A stretch of 44,868 nt of DNA. It comes from Elusimicrobiota bacterium. Lineage in GTDB: Bacteria > Elusimicrobiota > Elusimicrobia > Elusimicrobiales > UBA9959. The translations under genes and the position numbers were made by a program. The stretch spans positions 1-44,868 of the forward strand of contig JACQYT010000026.1 of NCBI GenBank assembly GCA_016208085.1. The letters are read 5' to 3'. How positions within the stretch are numbered: position 1 is the stretch's first letter; the number at the start of each line of letters is the position of its first letter. Below are positions 1 to 8,065 of the stretch, piece by piece. The notes under the pieces are model-generated. The model had not been told where the DNA came from. It was given only the letters and a program-made list of their open reading frames with translations, and did not search any database.

Positions 1-56
1 AGCCGGGGGATGTTACTTAAACACTTTGGGCAAAGCGCATGTATAAGGATACATTC

Positions 57-683
57 ATGATGAAAACCGCAATATTCGCGCTTTTATTTTCTCCCGCCCT
101 GCTTTCGGCCCAGGGGCAGGCAAGGAACGCCAAAATGCAGGAACAAAACCTTAAATACACAGGGACTTATTTTATCGTGAATCTGCCGAGCGGCTGGGAG
201 AAAAAAGACCCGCCCTTCGGCCTGTCCGCCAAAGAAAAGAAGGTTTTCGGCGTGGAGGTCTACGGGCCCGTCACGGCGGATGAAATCGCCTGCCGCATCT
301 CTGTTTATTATTACGCCCCCGGCAACCTGCTGCACAAGACGCAGGAAAAATTCATAAAGCGCCATTCACAGCCCGTGTTCGGGGCCAACCTTGACGGCAA
401 GACATACGGCAAGGTGAAACCCGGTTCGGTAGCCGGGCACAGCGCCAGGCTGTTTGAGCGGATTCTTTTTGAGTATATCCCGCCCGAGTCGGTGAAGCAG
501 AAGAAAGTGCCCGTCTACGAGCATTTCGCCGTAGTTCCGGCCAAAACCGGCTTTTTCGTGTTAAGGTATTATAATCGCTTCCGCCAATCGTTTAATTTGC
601 CGCCGCCGCTTCGCCTCGGACAATCGCCCGGAGCGGGGATGATTTTCCTCTTGACTTTTCCGTTTTCGGGTGGTATAGTCTAA
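57..683 (+). CDS. Secreted hypothetical protein, C-terminus probably altered
   Basis: I do not recognise this 208-residue protein. It begins with a clear signal peptide (MMKTAIFALLF core, likely cleavage after LSA near residue 19), so it is exported. I chose the ATG at 57 over the one at 39 because AAGGA at 45-49 lies 7 nt upstream and the signal peptide then starts at residue 1. The body has a lipoprotein-like pattern (a Pro-Ser-Gly-Trp segment near residue 45) but no family I can name. After the Arg-Tyr-Tyr near base 575 the composition changes: the last 35 residues are Pro/Leu/Phe-rich, and their DNA contains a consensus promoter. I infer that the original C-terminus was lost by a frameshift or deletion. 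Confidence 0.6.
   Translation: MMKTAIFALLFSPALLSAQGQARNAKMQEQNLKYTGTYFIVNLPSGWEKKDPPFGLSAKEKKVFGVEVYGPVTADEIACRISVYYYAPGNLLHKTQEKFIKRHSQPVFGANLDGKTYGKVKPGSVAGHSARLFERILFEYIPPESVKQKKVPVYEHFAVVPAKTGFFVLRYYNRFRQSFNLPPPLRLGQSPGAGMIFLLTFPFSGGIV
651..679 (+). promoter_or_regulatory. Sigma70-type promoter inside a gene's 3' end
   Basis: TTGACT at 651-656 and TATAGT at 674-679 are separated by exactly 17 nt. It lies in the last codons of the upstream gene and points at the ATPase gene at 788. Confidence 0.55.
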
Positions 684-752
684 CGAAACTGGGTTGCCAT
701 TCATCCAATTGTATAATTATTGGACTTTAATACACATAAATGCACAAAAGTC

Positions 753-782
753 TTGACTAAACGGCAAGAATATGCATAATAT
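753..782 (+). promoter_or_regulatory. Promoter for the ATPase gene, likely leaderless
   Basis: TTGACT at 753-758, an 18-nt spacer and TAATAT at 777-782. The -10 box ends 5 nt before the ATG at 788, so transcription would begin at or next to the start codon. No Shine-Dalgarno sequence is visible. Confidence 0.55.
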
Positions 783-787
783 ACCAT

Positions 788-1912
788 ATGGAACGCTATT
801 TACACGATCGGATTATTGGAGATCTGCGTAAAAAAATGGTCTTTATAACAGGCCCCCGCCAGGTTGGGAAAACATATCTTTCAAAAAGCATCCAGGTTGA
901 ATTCGGCAAGCCGGTATATCTAAACCACGACGACATTTCAGATATTAAAATTATCCGTAAGCGCGCCTGGCCGCTTAACGCGGAGTTGGTTATCCTTGAC
1001 GAGATACATAAAATGAAAAGCTGGAAGGTTTTTTTGAAAGGCACTTTCGACACCCGTCCCCCCGCCCAGTCTTTTCTGGTAACCGGCAGCGCGCGCCTTG
1101 ACACTTTCAGGCAGACCGGCGATTCTCTGGCCGGTCGTTATTTTCTGTACCGGTTAAATCCCCTTTCCGTAAAAGAACTCGTCCCGACCATGCCGCCATA
1201 TGAGGCCCTCTCAGCGCTGAACCGGCTGGGCGGTTTTCCGGAGCCGTTCCTTTCAGCCTCCGACGAGGAGGCGGGCCGCTGGCGCAGGCAATACTACACC
1301 GATCTTGTCCGCGAAGACATATTGGACTTCAGCCATATAAGCGAAATCCGCGTTATACGGCTATTATTGGAAATGTTGCGCAAGCGCGTCGGCTCCCCAT
1401 TATCCTATGCCTCGCTCGCCAATGACCTGCAAACAGCGCCGAATACCGTCCGCAAGTACATGGAAATCCTGGAAAGCCTGCATATTATATTTCTTGTCCG
1501 GCCGTTCCATAAGAATATCGCCAGGTCCCTGCTTAAAGAACCGAAAGTATATTTTTACGACAGCGGCTATGTGGAGGGCGACGAAGGCGTCCGCCTGGAA
1601 AACACCGTGGCGGTATCGCTTCTTAAGCATGTGCAATACCTCGGGGACGCAAAGGGGTTGGAAACCTCCCTGCATTATATACGCACGAAAGACGGAAAAG
1701 AGGTGGATTTCAGCCTCGCGGAAAAAGGCGCGCTGACGCATTTTATAGAAGTCAAGCTGTCGGATGACGGCATAAGCCGCAATTTGAGGTATTTTAAGGA
1801 TCGTTACCGGGGTATGGCGGTGCAGCTGGTGCACAATGCACGCAACGAGCAGGAAATGAACGGCGTTTCGATTGTGCGCGCCGGAGACTGGCTGGCCCGA
1901 TTATCCGCCTGA
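788..1912 (+). CDS. AAA (AAA_14) ATPase with DUF4143 domain
   Basis: Cytoplasmic P-loop ATPase of the large, poorly understood AAA_14/DUF4143 family, common in genomic accessory regions. The Walker A motif GPRQVGKT is at residues 22-29, Walker B VILDE at 68-72, and a sensor-like TGSARLD at about 99-105. A winged-helix-like stretch follows (residues about 205-245), then the C-terminal DUF4143 part, which ends with a nuclease-like pattern (VDF near 304, then IEVK near 319) resembling the PD-(D/E)xK core. Its length of 374 residues is near the family norm. The gene stands alone between two unrelated genes and has its own promoters at 651 and 753. Function is unknown; toxin-antitoxin or defence roles have been suggested for relatives but nothing here proves one. 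Confidence 0.85.
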   Translation: MERYLHDRIIGDLRKKMVFITGPRQVGKTYLSKSIQVEFGKPVYLNHDDISDIKIIRKRAWPLNAELVILDEIHKMKSWKVFLKGTFDTRPPAQSFLVTGSARLDTFRQTGDSLAGRYFLYRLNPLSVKELVPTMPPYEALSALNRLGGFPEPFLSASDEEAGRWRRQYYTDLVREDILDFSHISEIRVIRLLLEMLRKRVGSPLSYASLANDLQTAPNTVRKYMEILESLHIIFLVRPFHKNIARSLLKEPKVYFYDSGYVEGDEGVRLENTVAVSLLKHVQYLGDAKGLETSLHYIRTKDGKEVDFSLAEKGALTHFIEVKLSDDGISRNLRYFKDRYRGMAVQLVHNARNEQEMNGVSIVRAGDWLARLSA

Positions 1913-2024
1913 GCCCGGTTTATTTTTACCAACGTCGATTATACAATTGGCCGGCTATTTTCACAATGTTTATCCCACCCCGATGATAAATCCATTCCCG
2001 CCCCCAAGGTCGCAGCCAAATCTT

Positions 2025-2999
2025 TTATTGAAGTAATTCGGCGCAATTGGTGCCGCCGCCGGGACAACTTGCAATTTGAACCCGAGGCCGGTCCGGAATG
2101 ATCGCCTTTAGCGAGTATAACCCGTATCTCGCGGCAACTGTGCCATTGTTAACATGCCTTGTGGCCGTCACCACATAACAGGGTTTCTTACCGCACCCGG
2201 AAGTGGACATCGAAACCTTGTAAAATTTCATAGGAAGTTCGGCCGCTGTCATTCCGCTATAATTGATATCAAGCGAGGTGAATTCTTCAGCATAGACTCC
2301 ACTTCTTGCAAGATATCTTTCCTGTCCTGATTTAACGGAGGAAAATGCGCTCATCGCTTCAGCAACGCGGGCTTTTTCAGGTGTGCCATGATCGCGAGCG
2401 GTATGATAACTTATTACTATCAATACAATTACTCCGAATAAAATCACTATCGTTTTCCGCAAGGGCCCTATCGGCTTTTTATAAATAACCATAGTTCTAC
2501 ACATCGGGTCATAAACAAATATTTTATGTTGTAAAATGGTCCCCAATAAACACTCAAAAGCGAGCATAAAAACAGTAAAAGGCGAACCAGCACCGCAAGT
2601 TGGCAAGAAAACAGTCAGGCTGAAAAGCAGTAAAAACATGACTAGATACCATGCCAGGGTCCTTCCAAAAGATCTTGAATAACTGAGTTTCTCGCCGTTT
2701 TTTGCGACAACCGATATGCCTGCCAGAAACTTCCCAAGAGTCTGGCCCCATCTGCCAATGGTCAAAGCCTGATAAAAAAATGTGCTGAAAAGCGCCATAA
2801 AAAAACAAATTCCATCACGCCAGGTAACTATGTGTTTAGAAATTAAATACCTTTCAAGTGTAAAAGCAAGCCATATGCAAGGTATCCATACGCAGGTAAA
2901 ATCTATTATAAACGCGCTAAGTCTTATCCAGAATCCTGCCGGCTCCGGTTTAACGCCTATAAATGCCGCAGGTGAATTATCCGGTTTTTGTGTGTTCAT
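2025..2999 (-). CDS. RDD membrane protein fused to a pilin-like C-terminal domain
   Basis: 324 residues in two parts. Residues about 20-165 form an RDD domain: the aromatic-rich first helix has the Arg (GFWIRLSAFIIDF) and the Gly-Gln-Thr-Leu-Gly-Lys motif typical of RDD proteins, with several membrane helices. A further helix at about 182-198 leads into a segment (KARVAEAMSAFSSVKS, then QERYLARSG) that strongly resembles the alpha-1 helix and following loop of type IV pilins/pseudopilins, ending with a Cys-containing beta-rich globular part. The class III prepilin signal is absent, so the pilin-like part would be anchored and displayed by the membrane domain rather than processed by PilD. The start at 2999 has no Shine-Dalgarno sequence. 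The gene stands alone, AT-richer than its neighbours. Function unknown. Confidence 0.75.
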   Translation of the reverse strand: MNTQKPDNSPAAFIGVKPEPAGFWIRLSAFIIDFTCVWIPCIWLAFTLERYLISKHIVTWRDGICFFMALFSTFFYQALTIGRWGQTLGKFLAGISVVAKNGEKLSYSRSFGRTLAWYLVMFLLLFSLTVFLPTCGAGSPFTVFMLAFECLLGTILQHKIFVYDPMCRTMVIYKKPIGPLRKTIVILFGVIVLIVISYHTARDHGTPEKARVAEAMSAFSSVKSGQERYLARSGVYAEEFTSLDINYSGMTAAELPMKFYKVSMSTSGCGKKPCYVVTATRHVNNGTVAARYGLYSLKAIIPDRPRVQIASCPGGGTNCAELLQ

Positions 3000-3520
3000 A
3001 AATTTTTGGTAACTACTTAGGTAGAGCAGTTCCCCCTCTTTTGAAAAGAGGGGCCAGAGCCTGCCCCTGCATGTATTAAGCAGGGGGGAGATTTTTTCAA
3101 CTACTCTGTTTATTCAAATCCTCCTTCGTCCCGGCACCCTTTCCGGGGGATTAAGCCACAGGTTGAAACCGCGCCGGCGGTTTCCCCTACCTTTACTAAA
3201 AGGGGGATTCTCCATTCTATCTCATCTGGCTACCTGAGCAGTTACAATTTTTGCACAAATGTATTGTTTGAGAAAAGAAGACGATAAAGCTTATAGTACC
3301 AAAAAAGCCGGTAGGAGGGGTTTTTTTTATGAAGCCGGCTACGACAGTTGGGTCGGGAGTGGATTTATTATCAGGGCGGGGAACGCATAAATAAAAATAG
3401 ATGGCAGACATGCCGGCCGGGGCGGCGTCAGTAAACCGTCGATAATAGGCTGGGGGTTTAATTGTTATAATGTGAAAAGCACTGACAGGCGGTAAATTTA
3501 CCGGAGACAGGGGAACGTTT
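3000..3520. other. Intergenic region with G/C hairpins, no gene seen
   Basis: This 520-nt spacer separates divergent genes. It holds a near-perfect stem at 3033-3053 (CCCCTCTTTT pairing with AAAAGAGGGG), a run of C-rich and G-rich blocks at 3060-3210 that resembles decayed copies of the CCCCCTTT/AAAGGGGG hairpin also seen at 20077, and a stem of AGCCGG with CCGGCT around 3305-3340 enclosing a T-run. TATAAT near 3474 could be a -10 box for the gene at 3521 but has no good -35. No convincing coding sequence on either strand. Confidence 0.5.
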
Positions 3521-5005
3521 ATGCCGGGGAAAAAGACGGAATTGCAGTCGCCGAAAGTTGCGGCTGCGGCGGAAGAAAACCTTAAAAATTTGTTTAAAAA
3601 AACCCTTGGGGGGGAGATCGCGGACTTCTCGCCGCTCAAGGGCGACGCCTCCGCCCGCCGCCTGTTCAGGATAAAAAACGATAACCGCTCCGCCGTCGGC
3701 GTCATCGGCCCCGATAAGCTTGAAAACACGGCGTTCGTCGAGTTTTCCAGGCATTTTAGGAAAGAAAAAATGCCGGTTCCAGAAATATACGCCGCCGACC
3801 TCTCAAAAGACGTCTACCTGGAAGAAGACCTCGGCGACCTTACCTTGTTCGACTTCCTGTCAGCCGAGCGCACGGGCCCGGAATTTCCCGAAACCGCGCT
3901 GGCCGCCTATAAAAAAGCCCTGGACTGGCTGCCCCGCTTCCAGCTCACGGCCGGCCGCGGCCTTGACTATAAATACTGTCACCCGCGGGAGAGCTTTGAC
4001 CGCCAGTCCATCATGTGGGACCTGAACTATTTCAAATACTATTTTCTGCGGCTCTCCAAAATCCCTTTCCACGAGCAGAAACTTGAGGATGATTTCACCA
4101 CCCTCACGAATTTTCTGCTGGAAGCCGACGCGGACTATTTCCTGTACCGTGATTTCCAGTCCAGGAACATCATGCTCCGGGACGGCGAGCCTTTTTTCAT
4201 AGATTACCAGGGCGGCAGGAAGGGGGCGCTGCAGTATGATGTCGCCTCGCTGCTTTACGACGCCAAGGCCGATCTCCCGCCCGAAACCCGGCAGACGCTT
4301 GTAAACCATTATCTTGAAGCGGTTGTCGCCGCGGGCAGGATGGATAAAAATAAGTTTATGCGGTATTTCCACGGCTTTGTGTTTATAAGGATAATGCAGG
4401 CGCTGGGCGCTTACGGTCTGCGCGGCTTCTATGAAGGCAAGACGCACTTTCTCCAGAGCGTGCCCTACGCCGTAAAGAACCTGGAATGGCTGCTAAGGAA
4501 GGCGGAAGTGCCGGTAAAACTGCCGGAATTGAACCTGCTGTTCAGGCGGATGGTGGCCTCCTCCTACCTGCGCCAGTTCGGCGCCACAAAACTGGGCCTG
4601 ACCGTCAGGGTGGCTAGCTTCTCCTATCGCGGCGGCCTCCCGTCCGACGAAAAAGGCCACGGCGGCGGCTTTATCTTCGACTGCCGCTCCCTTCCCAACC
4701 CGGGACGCGAGGAAAAATACGCGCTTTTAACCGGCAAGGACGCGGAAGTCGTCTTATATCTTTGCGCCGAGCCGCGGGCAGGGGAATTCCTTGAGTCTGT
4801 TTTTAAGCTTATAGACCGGGCTGTGGAAAATTACCTTTCCAGGAATTTCACGGATTTAATGGTCTCTTTCGGCTGCACCGGCGGCAGGCACCGCTCTGTC
4901 TACTGCGCGGAAAGCCTCAAAAACCATCTCCTTGAAAAATATAAGATACGGGCCGAACTTCACCACCGGGAGCTGGACGCGGGCGCCGGCGCGAATTCAT
5001 TATGA
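3521..5005 (+). CDS. AmgK-like sugar kinase fused to RapZ C-terminal domain
   Basis: A 494-residue fusion. The N-terminal part (about 1-345) is an aminoglycoside-phosphotransferase-like kinase of the AmgK type, which phosphorylates N-acetylmuramate/N-acetylglucosamine at C1 during cell-wall recycling. Its catalytic loop is YRDFQSRN at 209-216, with Tyr where the family usually has His, and the metal Asp of IDYQG is D228. The C-terminal part (about 357-494) matches the C-terminal domain of RapZ, with FSYRGGLP, GGGFIFDCRSLPNPG and CTGGRHRSV (from C452). In E. coli this RapZ domain senses glucosamine-6-phosphate and binds the small RNA GlmZ. The stop overlaps the next start by ATGA, so it is translationally coupled to the MurU-like gene. 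The pairing implies one recycling unit with a built-in metabolite sensor; the sensing role is inference. Confidence 0.85.
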   Translation: MPGKKTELQSPKVAAAAEENLKNLFKKTLGGEIADFSPLKGDASARRLFRIKNDNRSAVGVIGPDKLENTAFVEFSRHFRKEKMPVPEIYAADLSKDVYLEEDLGDLTLFDFLSAERTGPEFPETALAAYKKALDWLPRFQLTAGRGLDYKYCHPRESFDRQSIMWDLNYFKYYFLRLSKIPFHEQKLEDDFTTLTNFLLEADADYFLYRDFQSRNIMLRDGEPFFIDYQGGRKGALQYDVASLLYDAKADLPPETRQTLVNHYLEAVVAAGRMDKNKFMRYFHGFVFIRIMQALGAYGLRGFYEGKTHFLQSVPYAVKNLEWLLRKAEVPVKLPELNLLFRRMVASSYLRQFGATKLGLTVRVASFSYRGGLPSDEKGHGGGFIFDCRSLPNPGREEKYALLTGKDAEVVLYLCAEPRAGEFLESVFKLIDRAVENYLSRNFTDLMVSFGCTGGRHRSVYCAESLKNHLLEKYKIRAELHHRELDAGAGANSL

Positions 5006-5742
5006 AAGCGATGATACTGGCCGCCGGGCTCGGGCTCCGGCTGCGTCCCCTCACCAATGCCGTGCCCAAAGCGCTTATTGATATAGGCGGCGCGCCCATG
5101 CTTGAAGTGATCCTGAAGCGGCTGACCGCGGCAGGCGTGACGGAAGTAATAATAAACAGCCATCATCTGAGCGAGAAAATAACCGAATTCTTGACCGAGA
5201 AAAAGAACTTCGGCCTGAAAATAGAACTCTCAAGAGAGAATTTCTTTCCGCTTGAGACCGGCGGCGGGCTTAAAAAAGCGGCCTGGTTCTTCGGCGACGG
5301 CAAACCGTTCTTCCTTTATAACTGCGATGTATTCACCGAGATGGACCTCGGCGCTATGTATAGGGCGCATCTTGGGACCGGGGCGCTGGCCACGCTAGCC
5401 GTGAAGGACAGGCCGACTTCCAGAGCGCTGCTTTTTGACGCGGACCTGAACCTCCAGGGCCGGTTCAACACCGCTGAAAACGCCTTTGAATGGACGGTGT
5501 GCCGGGTGGAGAACCCTTTGCGGCTTGCTTTCAACGGCGTGCATGTGATCTCGCCGGGAATATTCAAGCTTATGACCGAGACCGGGATCTTCTCCATAAC
5601 GGGCGTGTATCTGCGCCTGGCCGGCGCCGGTTCAAAAATAAAGGGTTTCCGCGCGGACGAGTTTTACTGGCAGGATATCGGGACCCCCGAGAAACTCCAA
5701 GCCCTGAAGCGGTATGTGGCCGAAAAAGGCATAAAGATTTAA
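5002..5742 (+). CDS. murU: MurU-like sugar-1-phosphate nucleotidyltransferase
   Basis: 246-residue nucleotidyltransferase of the MurU/RmlA-like class, predicted to make UDP-MurNAc (or a related NDP-sugar) from the sugar-1-phosphate supplied by the upstream AmgK-like kinase. The start motif AMILAAGLGLRLRPLT with PKAL (residues 3-25) is the nucleotide-binding signature. An Asp in NCDVF near 109 and a late Asp in WQDIGTP near 226 fit the metal ligands. No acyltransferase beta-helix follows, so this is not a GlmU. It overlaps the previous stop by 4 nt (ATGA). Substrate specificity is inferred from the neighbour; a plain glucose- or mannose-1-phosphate transferase is the alternative. Confidence 0.8.
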   Translation: MKAMILAAGLGLRLRPLTNAVPKALIDIGGAPMLEVILKRLTAAGVTEVIINSHHLSEKITEFLTEKKNFGLKIELSRENFFPLETGGGLKKAAWFFGDGKPFFLYNCDVFTEMDLGAMYRAHLGTGALATLAVKDRPTSRALLFDADLNLQGRFNTAENAFEWTVCRVENPLRLAFNGVHVISPGIFKLMTETGIFSITGVYLRLAGAGSKIKGFRADEFYWQDIGTPEKLQALKRYVAEKGIKI

Positions 5743-5760
5743 CCGATTGCGCAATCCTGG

Positions 5761-6312
5761 TTAATCGCGGGGGTTTTTCAGCGATTCCAGCCGTTCCAGG
5801 TTCGCGGCAGCGCTTTTTGACCCGGGCTCGATCTCCAGGGCTTTTCTGAATAACGCACCGGCCGCCTCATAGCGCCCGTTCTTCGCGTTTATGATGCCCG
5901 CATCGTTCAGCGCTTCCCGGCTGTACGGGTTCAGCCGCAGCAGCGCCTCGTAGATTTCAAGCGCCTGCGCTTCTTTCCCCTGCCTGAGATACAGCCCGGC
6001 CAGCTGGACATAGGCGGGCTCGCTGCCCGGCGCTCTTTCTATGGCGCGTTTGAACAGGAGTTCCGCCGCCGCGCCGGCGTCCAAAACCCCCGCGTCCGTC
6101 GCCGCGTGCCGCAGCCAGAGATAGAACGGGACGGGGACGAGGAAAAGCGCCAGTTTTAGATATTCCCGCTTCTCCCTGCCGAGGAACCACAGCGAGAGCG
6201 CCGTCAGCAGCGGTGCGACAATGCCGTTCTCCTTGAAGCCCAGCGCCATAAGGAAAGCGAAGAAGGACAGCCCGAAACAGATAATGATCTGCCGGAAAAC
6301 CTGGACGCGCAA
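5761..6312 (-). CDS. TPR membrane protein, probably 5'-truncated
   Basis: Reading in this frame opens further upstream, across rpsF, but those residues are an antisense shadow; TTG at 6312 is my choice and gives 184 residues. The first about 60 residues contain two membrane helices separated by a SKE-like motif (FKENGIVAPLL), as in the large TPR-plus-mannosyltransferase-like membrane proteins where this segment is only the end of a long multi-helix domain. Three TPR units follow (about 85-180), with typical AYVQLAGLYLRQG and ALNDAGIINAKNG helices. I therefore read it as the C-terminal remnant of a longer gene, cut off where the ribosomal-protein operon begins. It is convergent with the MurU-like gene, 18 nt away. 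It may be non-functional. Confidence 0.6.
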   Translation of the reverse strand: MRVQVFRQIIICFGLSFFAFLMALGFKENGIVAPLLTALSLWFLGREKREYLKLALFLVPVPFYLWLRHAATDAGVLDAGAAAELLFKRAIERAPGSEPAYVQLAGLYLRQGKEAQALEIYEALLRLNPYSREALNDAGIINAKNGRYEAAGALFRKALEIEPGSKSAAANLERLESLKNPRD

Positions 6313-6319
6313 GAAAACA

Positions 6320-6348
6320 TTGAATTCCCACCCCGGATTTGATATCCT
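6320..6348 (+). promoter_or_regulatory. rpsF operon promoter, leaderless
   Basis: TTGAAT at 6320-6325, a 17-nt spacer and TATCCT at 6343-6348. Six nucleotides separate the -10 box from the rpsF ATG at 6355, so the predicted first transcribed base is the A of the start codon. No Shine-Dalgarno sequence precedes rpsF. Confidence 0.5.
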
Positions 6349-6354
6349 TGTATT

Positions 6355-6660
6355 ATGACGACATATGAGTTGATAATAATTATTAACCCTCAGGTTTCCG
6401 ATACGGAAGCTACTGAAATTGTTGAAAAGACCAAAAAGATCATAACCGACGAAAAGGCCGAAATTCTCAATGAAGACAGGCTCGGCAGAAAGAAGTTCGC
6501 CCACCAGCTGGGAAGGCACAGAGACGGCTTTTATCTGTACCTGAAAGTCAAGGCCGCTCCTGAAACTGTCAAGAATATCGCTCGCAATCTCAAACTTCAG
6601 GAGTCAATCCTGAGAGCTATGGTGCTTAAAACGGGGGTTGAGCCCGTTAAAAAAGCCTGA
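6355..6660 (+). CDS. rpsF: 30S ribosomal protein S6
   Basis: 101-residue bacterial S6, a platform protein of the small subunit that binds 16S rRNA together with S18. The family opening (TTYELIIIINPQ) and the conserved LGRKKFAHQLGRHRDGFYL segment at about 41-59 are clear, and the length is normal. It is the first gene of the classic rpsF-ssb-rpsR-rplI block. The start has no Shine-Dalgarno sequence and sits directly downstream of a promoter, which suggests a leaderless message. The gap to ssb (6661-6712) carries a small hairpin (AGTTTAG with CTAAACT) before AAGGGGAG, the ssb ribosome-binding site. Confidence 0.96.
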   Translation: MTTYELIIIINPQVSDTEATEIVEKTKKIITDEKAEILNEDRLGRKKFAHQLGRHRDGFYLYLKVKAAPETVKNIARNLKLQESILRAMVLKTGVEPVKKA

Positions 6661-6712
6661 AAGCCCGTGGAAGAAAGTTTAGTCTCTAAACTCCAGTTTA
6701 TAAGGGGAGATT

Positions 6713-7162
6713 ATGAATATCAGGATTCCTGAACAAAATTATGTTTTGATCACCGGCCGGCTCACCCATGACCCGGACCTGCGGTTCACCCAGAAAGGCC
6801 AGGGCGTCTGCAGTTTTGACATCGCGGTCAACAGGCGCTATAAAGACCAGACCACCGGCGAATGGAAGGACGACACCACTTTCGTGCCGGTCACCGTCTG
6901 GGGGCCGATGGGCGAAAAATGTAAGGAGCGCGGCAAGAAAGGCAGCCCTGTGCATATTGAAGGCCGGCTCTCTAGTTCCGAGTATGTGGATAAGAGCGGG
7001 CAGAAAAGGAAGGTGATGCGGATAGTGGCCAGAAGGGTGCAGTTCCTGGCCGTAGCTTCCGCCGCCGAAACCGAAGCCGCGCCCGAAACCGCAGAAGCCG
7101 CCGAAGCCGCCGGGTCGGAAACCGCCGACAAAGCCGCCCCCGTAGACGAAGTGCCGTTTTAG
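6713..7162 (+). CDS. ssb: Single-stranded DNA-binding protein
   Basis: 149-residue SSB with one OB fold (about 5-110): YVLITGRLTHDPDLRF, then the SFDIAVNRR and FVPVTVWG strands. A linker made almost wholly of Ala/Glu/Thr (about 115-140) leads to the tail VDEVPF, a variant of the usual DDDIPF tip that docks partner proteins such as helicases and repair enzymes. It protects single-stranded DNA in replication and repair, which fits its place between rpsF and rpsR and upstream of dnaB. AAGGGGAG about 5 nt before the ATG is a strong ribosome-binding site. The linker is shorter than in E. coli SSB. Confidence 0.95.
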   Translation: MNIRIPEQNYVLITGRLTHDPDLRFTQKGQGVCSFDIAVNRRYKDQTTGEWKDDTTFVPVTVWGPMGEKCKERGKKGSPVHIEGRLSSSEYVDKSGQKRKVMRIVARRVQFLAVASAAETEAAPETAEAAEAAGSETADKAAPVDEVPF

Positions 7163-7177
7163 CAGGAGGAATGATTT

Positions 7178-7519
7178 ATGGCCAACGAAACCGACAGGGA
7201 ACTCACCGGCTCCGACGCCCCGGCTCCCAGGCCCGCCAGGCCGGAGCGAAGCGACGGGCCGCACCGCCCGGACGACGGTTCGCGCCGCCCCTACGGCCCC
7301 CGCAAGCATTTCGCGCCCAGACGCAAGGTCTGCAGGCTTTGCGCGGAAAAGATCGCCCAGGTGGACTACAAGCAGGTGCAGATCGTGAAAAGCTTCTGCA
7401 CCGAAACCGGCAAGATGCTTTCCCGAAGGATCACCGGCGTTTGCGCCAGGCATCAGCGCCAGGTGGCCAGGGCGGTAAAGATAAACAGGAATCTTGCCAT
7501 CCTGCCGTACTCCGTTTGA
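7178..7519 (+). CDS. rpsR: 30S ribosomal protein S18 with long N-terminal extension
   Basis: 113 residues, against about 75 for a typical S18. The core at about 46-113 is ordinary (KVCRLCAEK, then VDYKQVQIVKSF, and the ITGVCARHQR segment), and its four cysteines C52, C55, C74 and C89 suit the zinc-binding form of S18. The first about 45 residues are a Pro/Arg/Asp-rich extension with no predicted fold. AGGAGG about 8 nt upstream of the ATG supports this start, so the extension is probably real. S18 partners S6 on the platform. It lies 15 nt after ssb. Confidence 0.93.
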   Translation: MANETDRELTGSDAPAPRPARPERSDGPHRPDDGSRRPYGPRKHFAPRRKVCRLCAEKIAQVDYKQVQIVKSFCTETGKMLSRRITGVCARHQRQVARAVKINRNLAILPYSV

Positions 7520-7582
7520 CGCGTATTTTAAACAACAGGCGCCCTTTTCGGGAGATATTTAGGATATTATGCGGGAGATATC

Positions 7583-8032
7583 ATGAAAGTGATACTTAAA
7601 AAAGACGTCAATAACCTCGGAAAATGCGGCGAAGTCAAACAAATCCGCGCCGGCTACGGCAGAAATTACCTGCTGCCCAGGGGCCTGGCGGAAACGGCCA
7701 CCGAAGGCGCCATGAAAGCCTGGAAGAACAGCGAGGAAAAACGGAACAAAAGGGTTTCGCGCGAAAACACGGGCCTGCAGGAACTGGCCAAAAAGATCTC
7801 CGCCATCACCTTGTCTTTCTCAAGGCCGGTGTCCGAAGAAGGCGCGATGTTCGGTTCCGTGGCAAAAAGCGACGTCATAAAAAACCTGGCCGCCGCCGAT
7901 ATAGAGGTCCACAAAGACATGATACGGCTGCCGGCTTCCATCAAGACCGTGGGTTCGTTTGAGGTTGAAATAGCCCTGAAGGCCGATATTATCGCCAAAA
8001 TCAGGATCATGGTCACCGCGCAGAACAAATAA
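7583..8032 (+). CDS. rplI: 50S ribosomal protein L9
   Basis: 149 residues, the normal size for L9. The N-terminal rRNA-binding domain shows the family signature (MKVILKKDVNNLGKCGEV and GYGRNYLLPRGLA, residues 1-42). The long connecting helix is the charged Lys/Glu-rich stretch at about 48-75, followed by the C-terminal domain. GGGAG 6-10 nt upstream supports the start. The spacer to dnaB (8033-8065) is made of AACTCTAA/TCTCTCAACTC units, a single-arm relative of the hairpin repeats found elsewhere in the window. Confidence 0.95.
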   Translation: MKVILKKDVNNLGKCGEVKQIRAGYGRNYLLPRGLAETATEGAMKAWKNSEEKRNKRVSRENTGLQELAKKISAITLSFSRPVSEEGAMFGSVAKSDVIKNLAAADIEVHKDMIRLPASIKTVGSFEVEIALKADIIAKIRIMVTAQNK

Positions 8033-8065
8033 GAAACTCTAATCTCTCAACTCTAAGCTTCTTTT

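Noticed and set aside
3000..3520. Structured RNA gene or riboswitch
   Set aside because: The hairpins look like decayed simple repeats, and no known riboswitch core was recognised.
6313..6519. N-terminal part of the TPR protein opposite rpsF
   Set aside because: Antisense to a conserved ribosomal gene and lacking the features of the membrane domain.
6698..7453. Long minus-strand ORF opposite ssb and rpsR
   Set aside because: Gly/Phe-rich antisense reading caused by the Ala/Glu/Pro-rich codons of ssb and rpsR.
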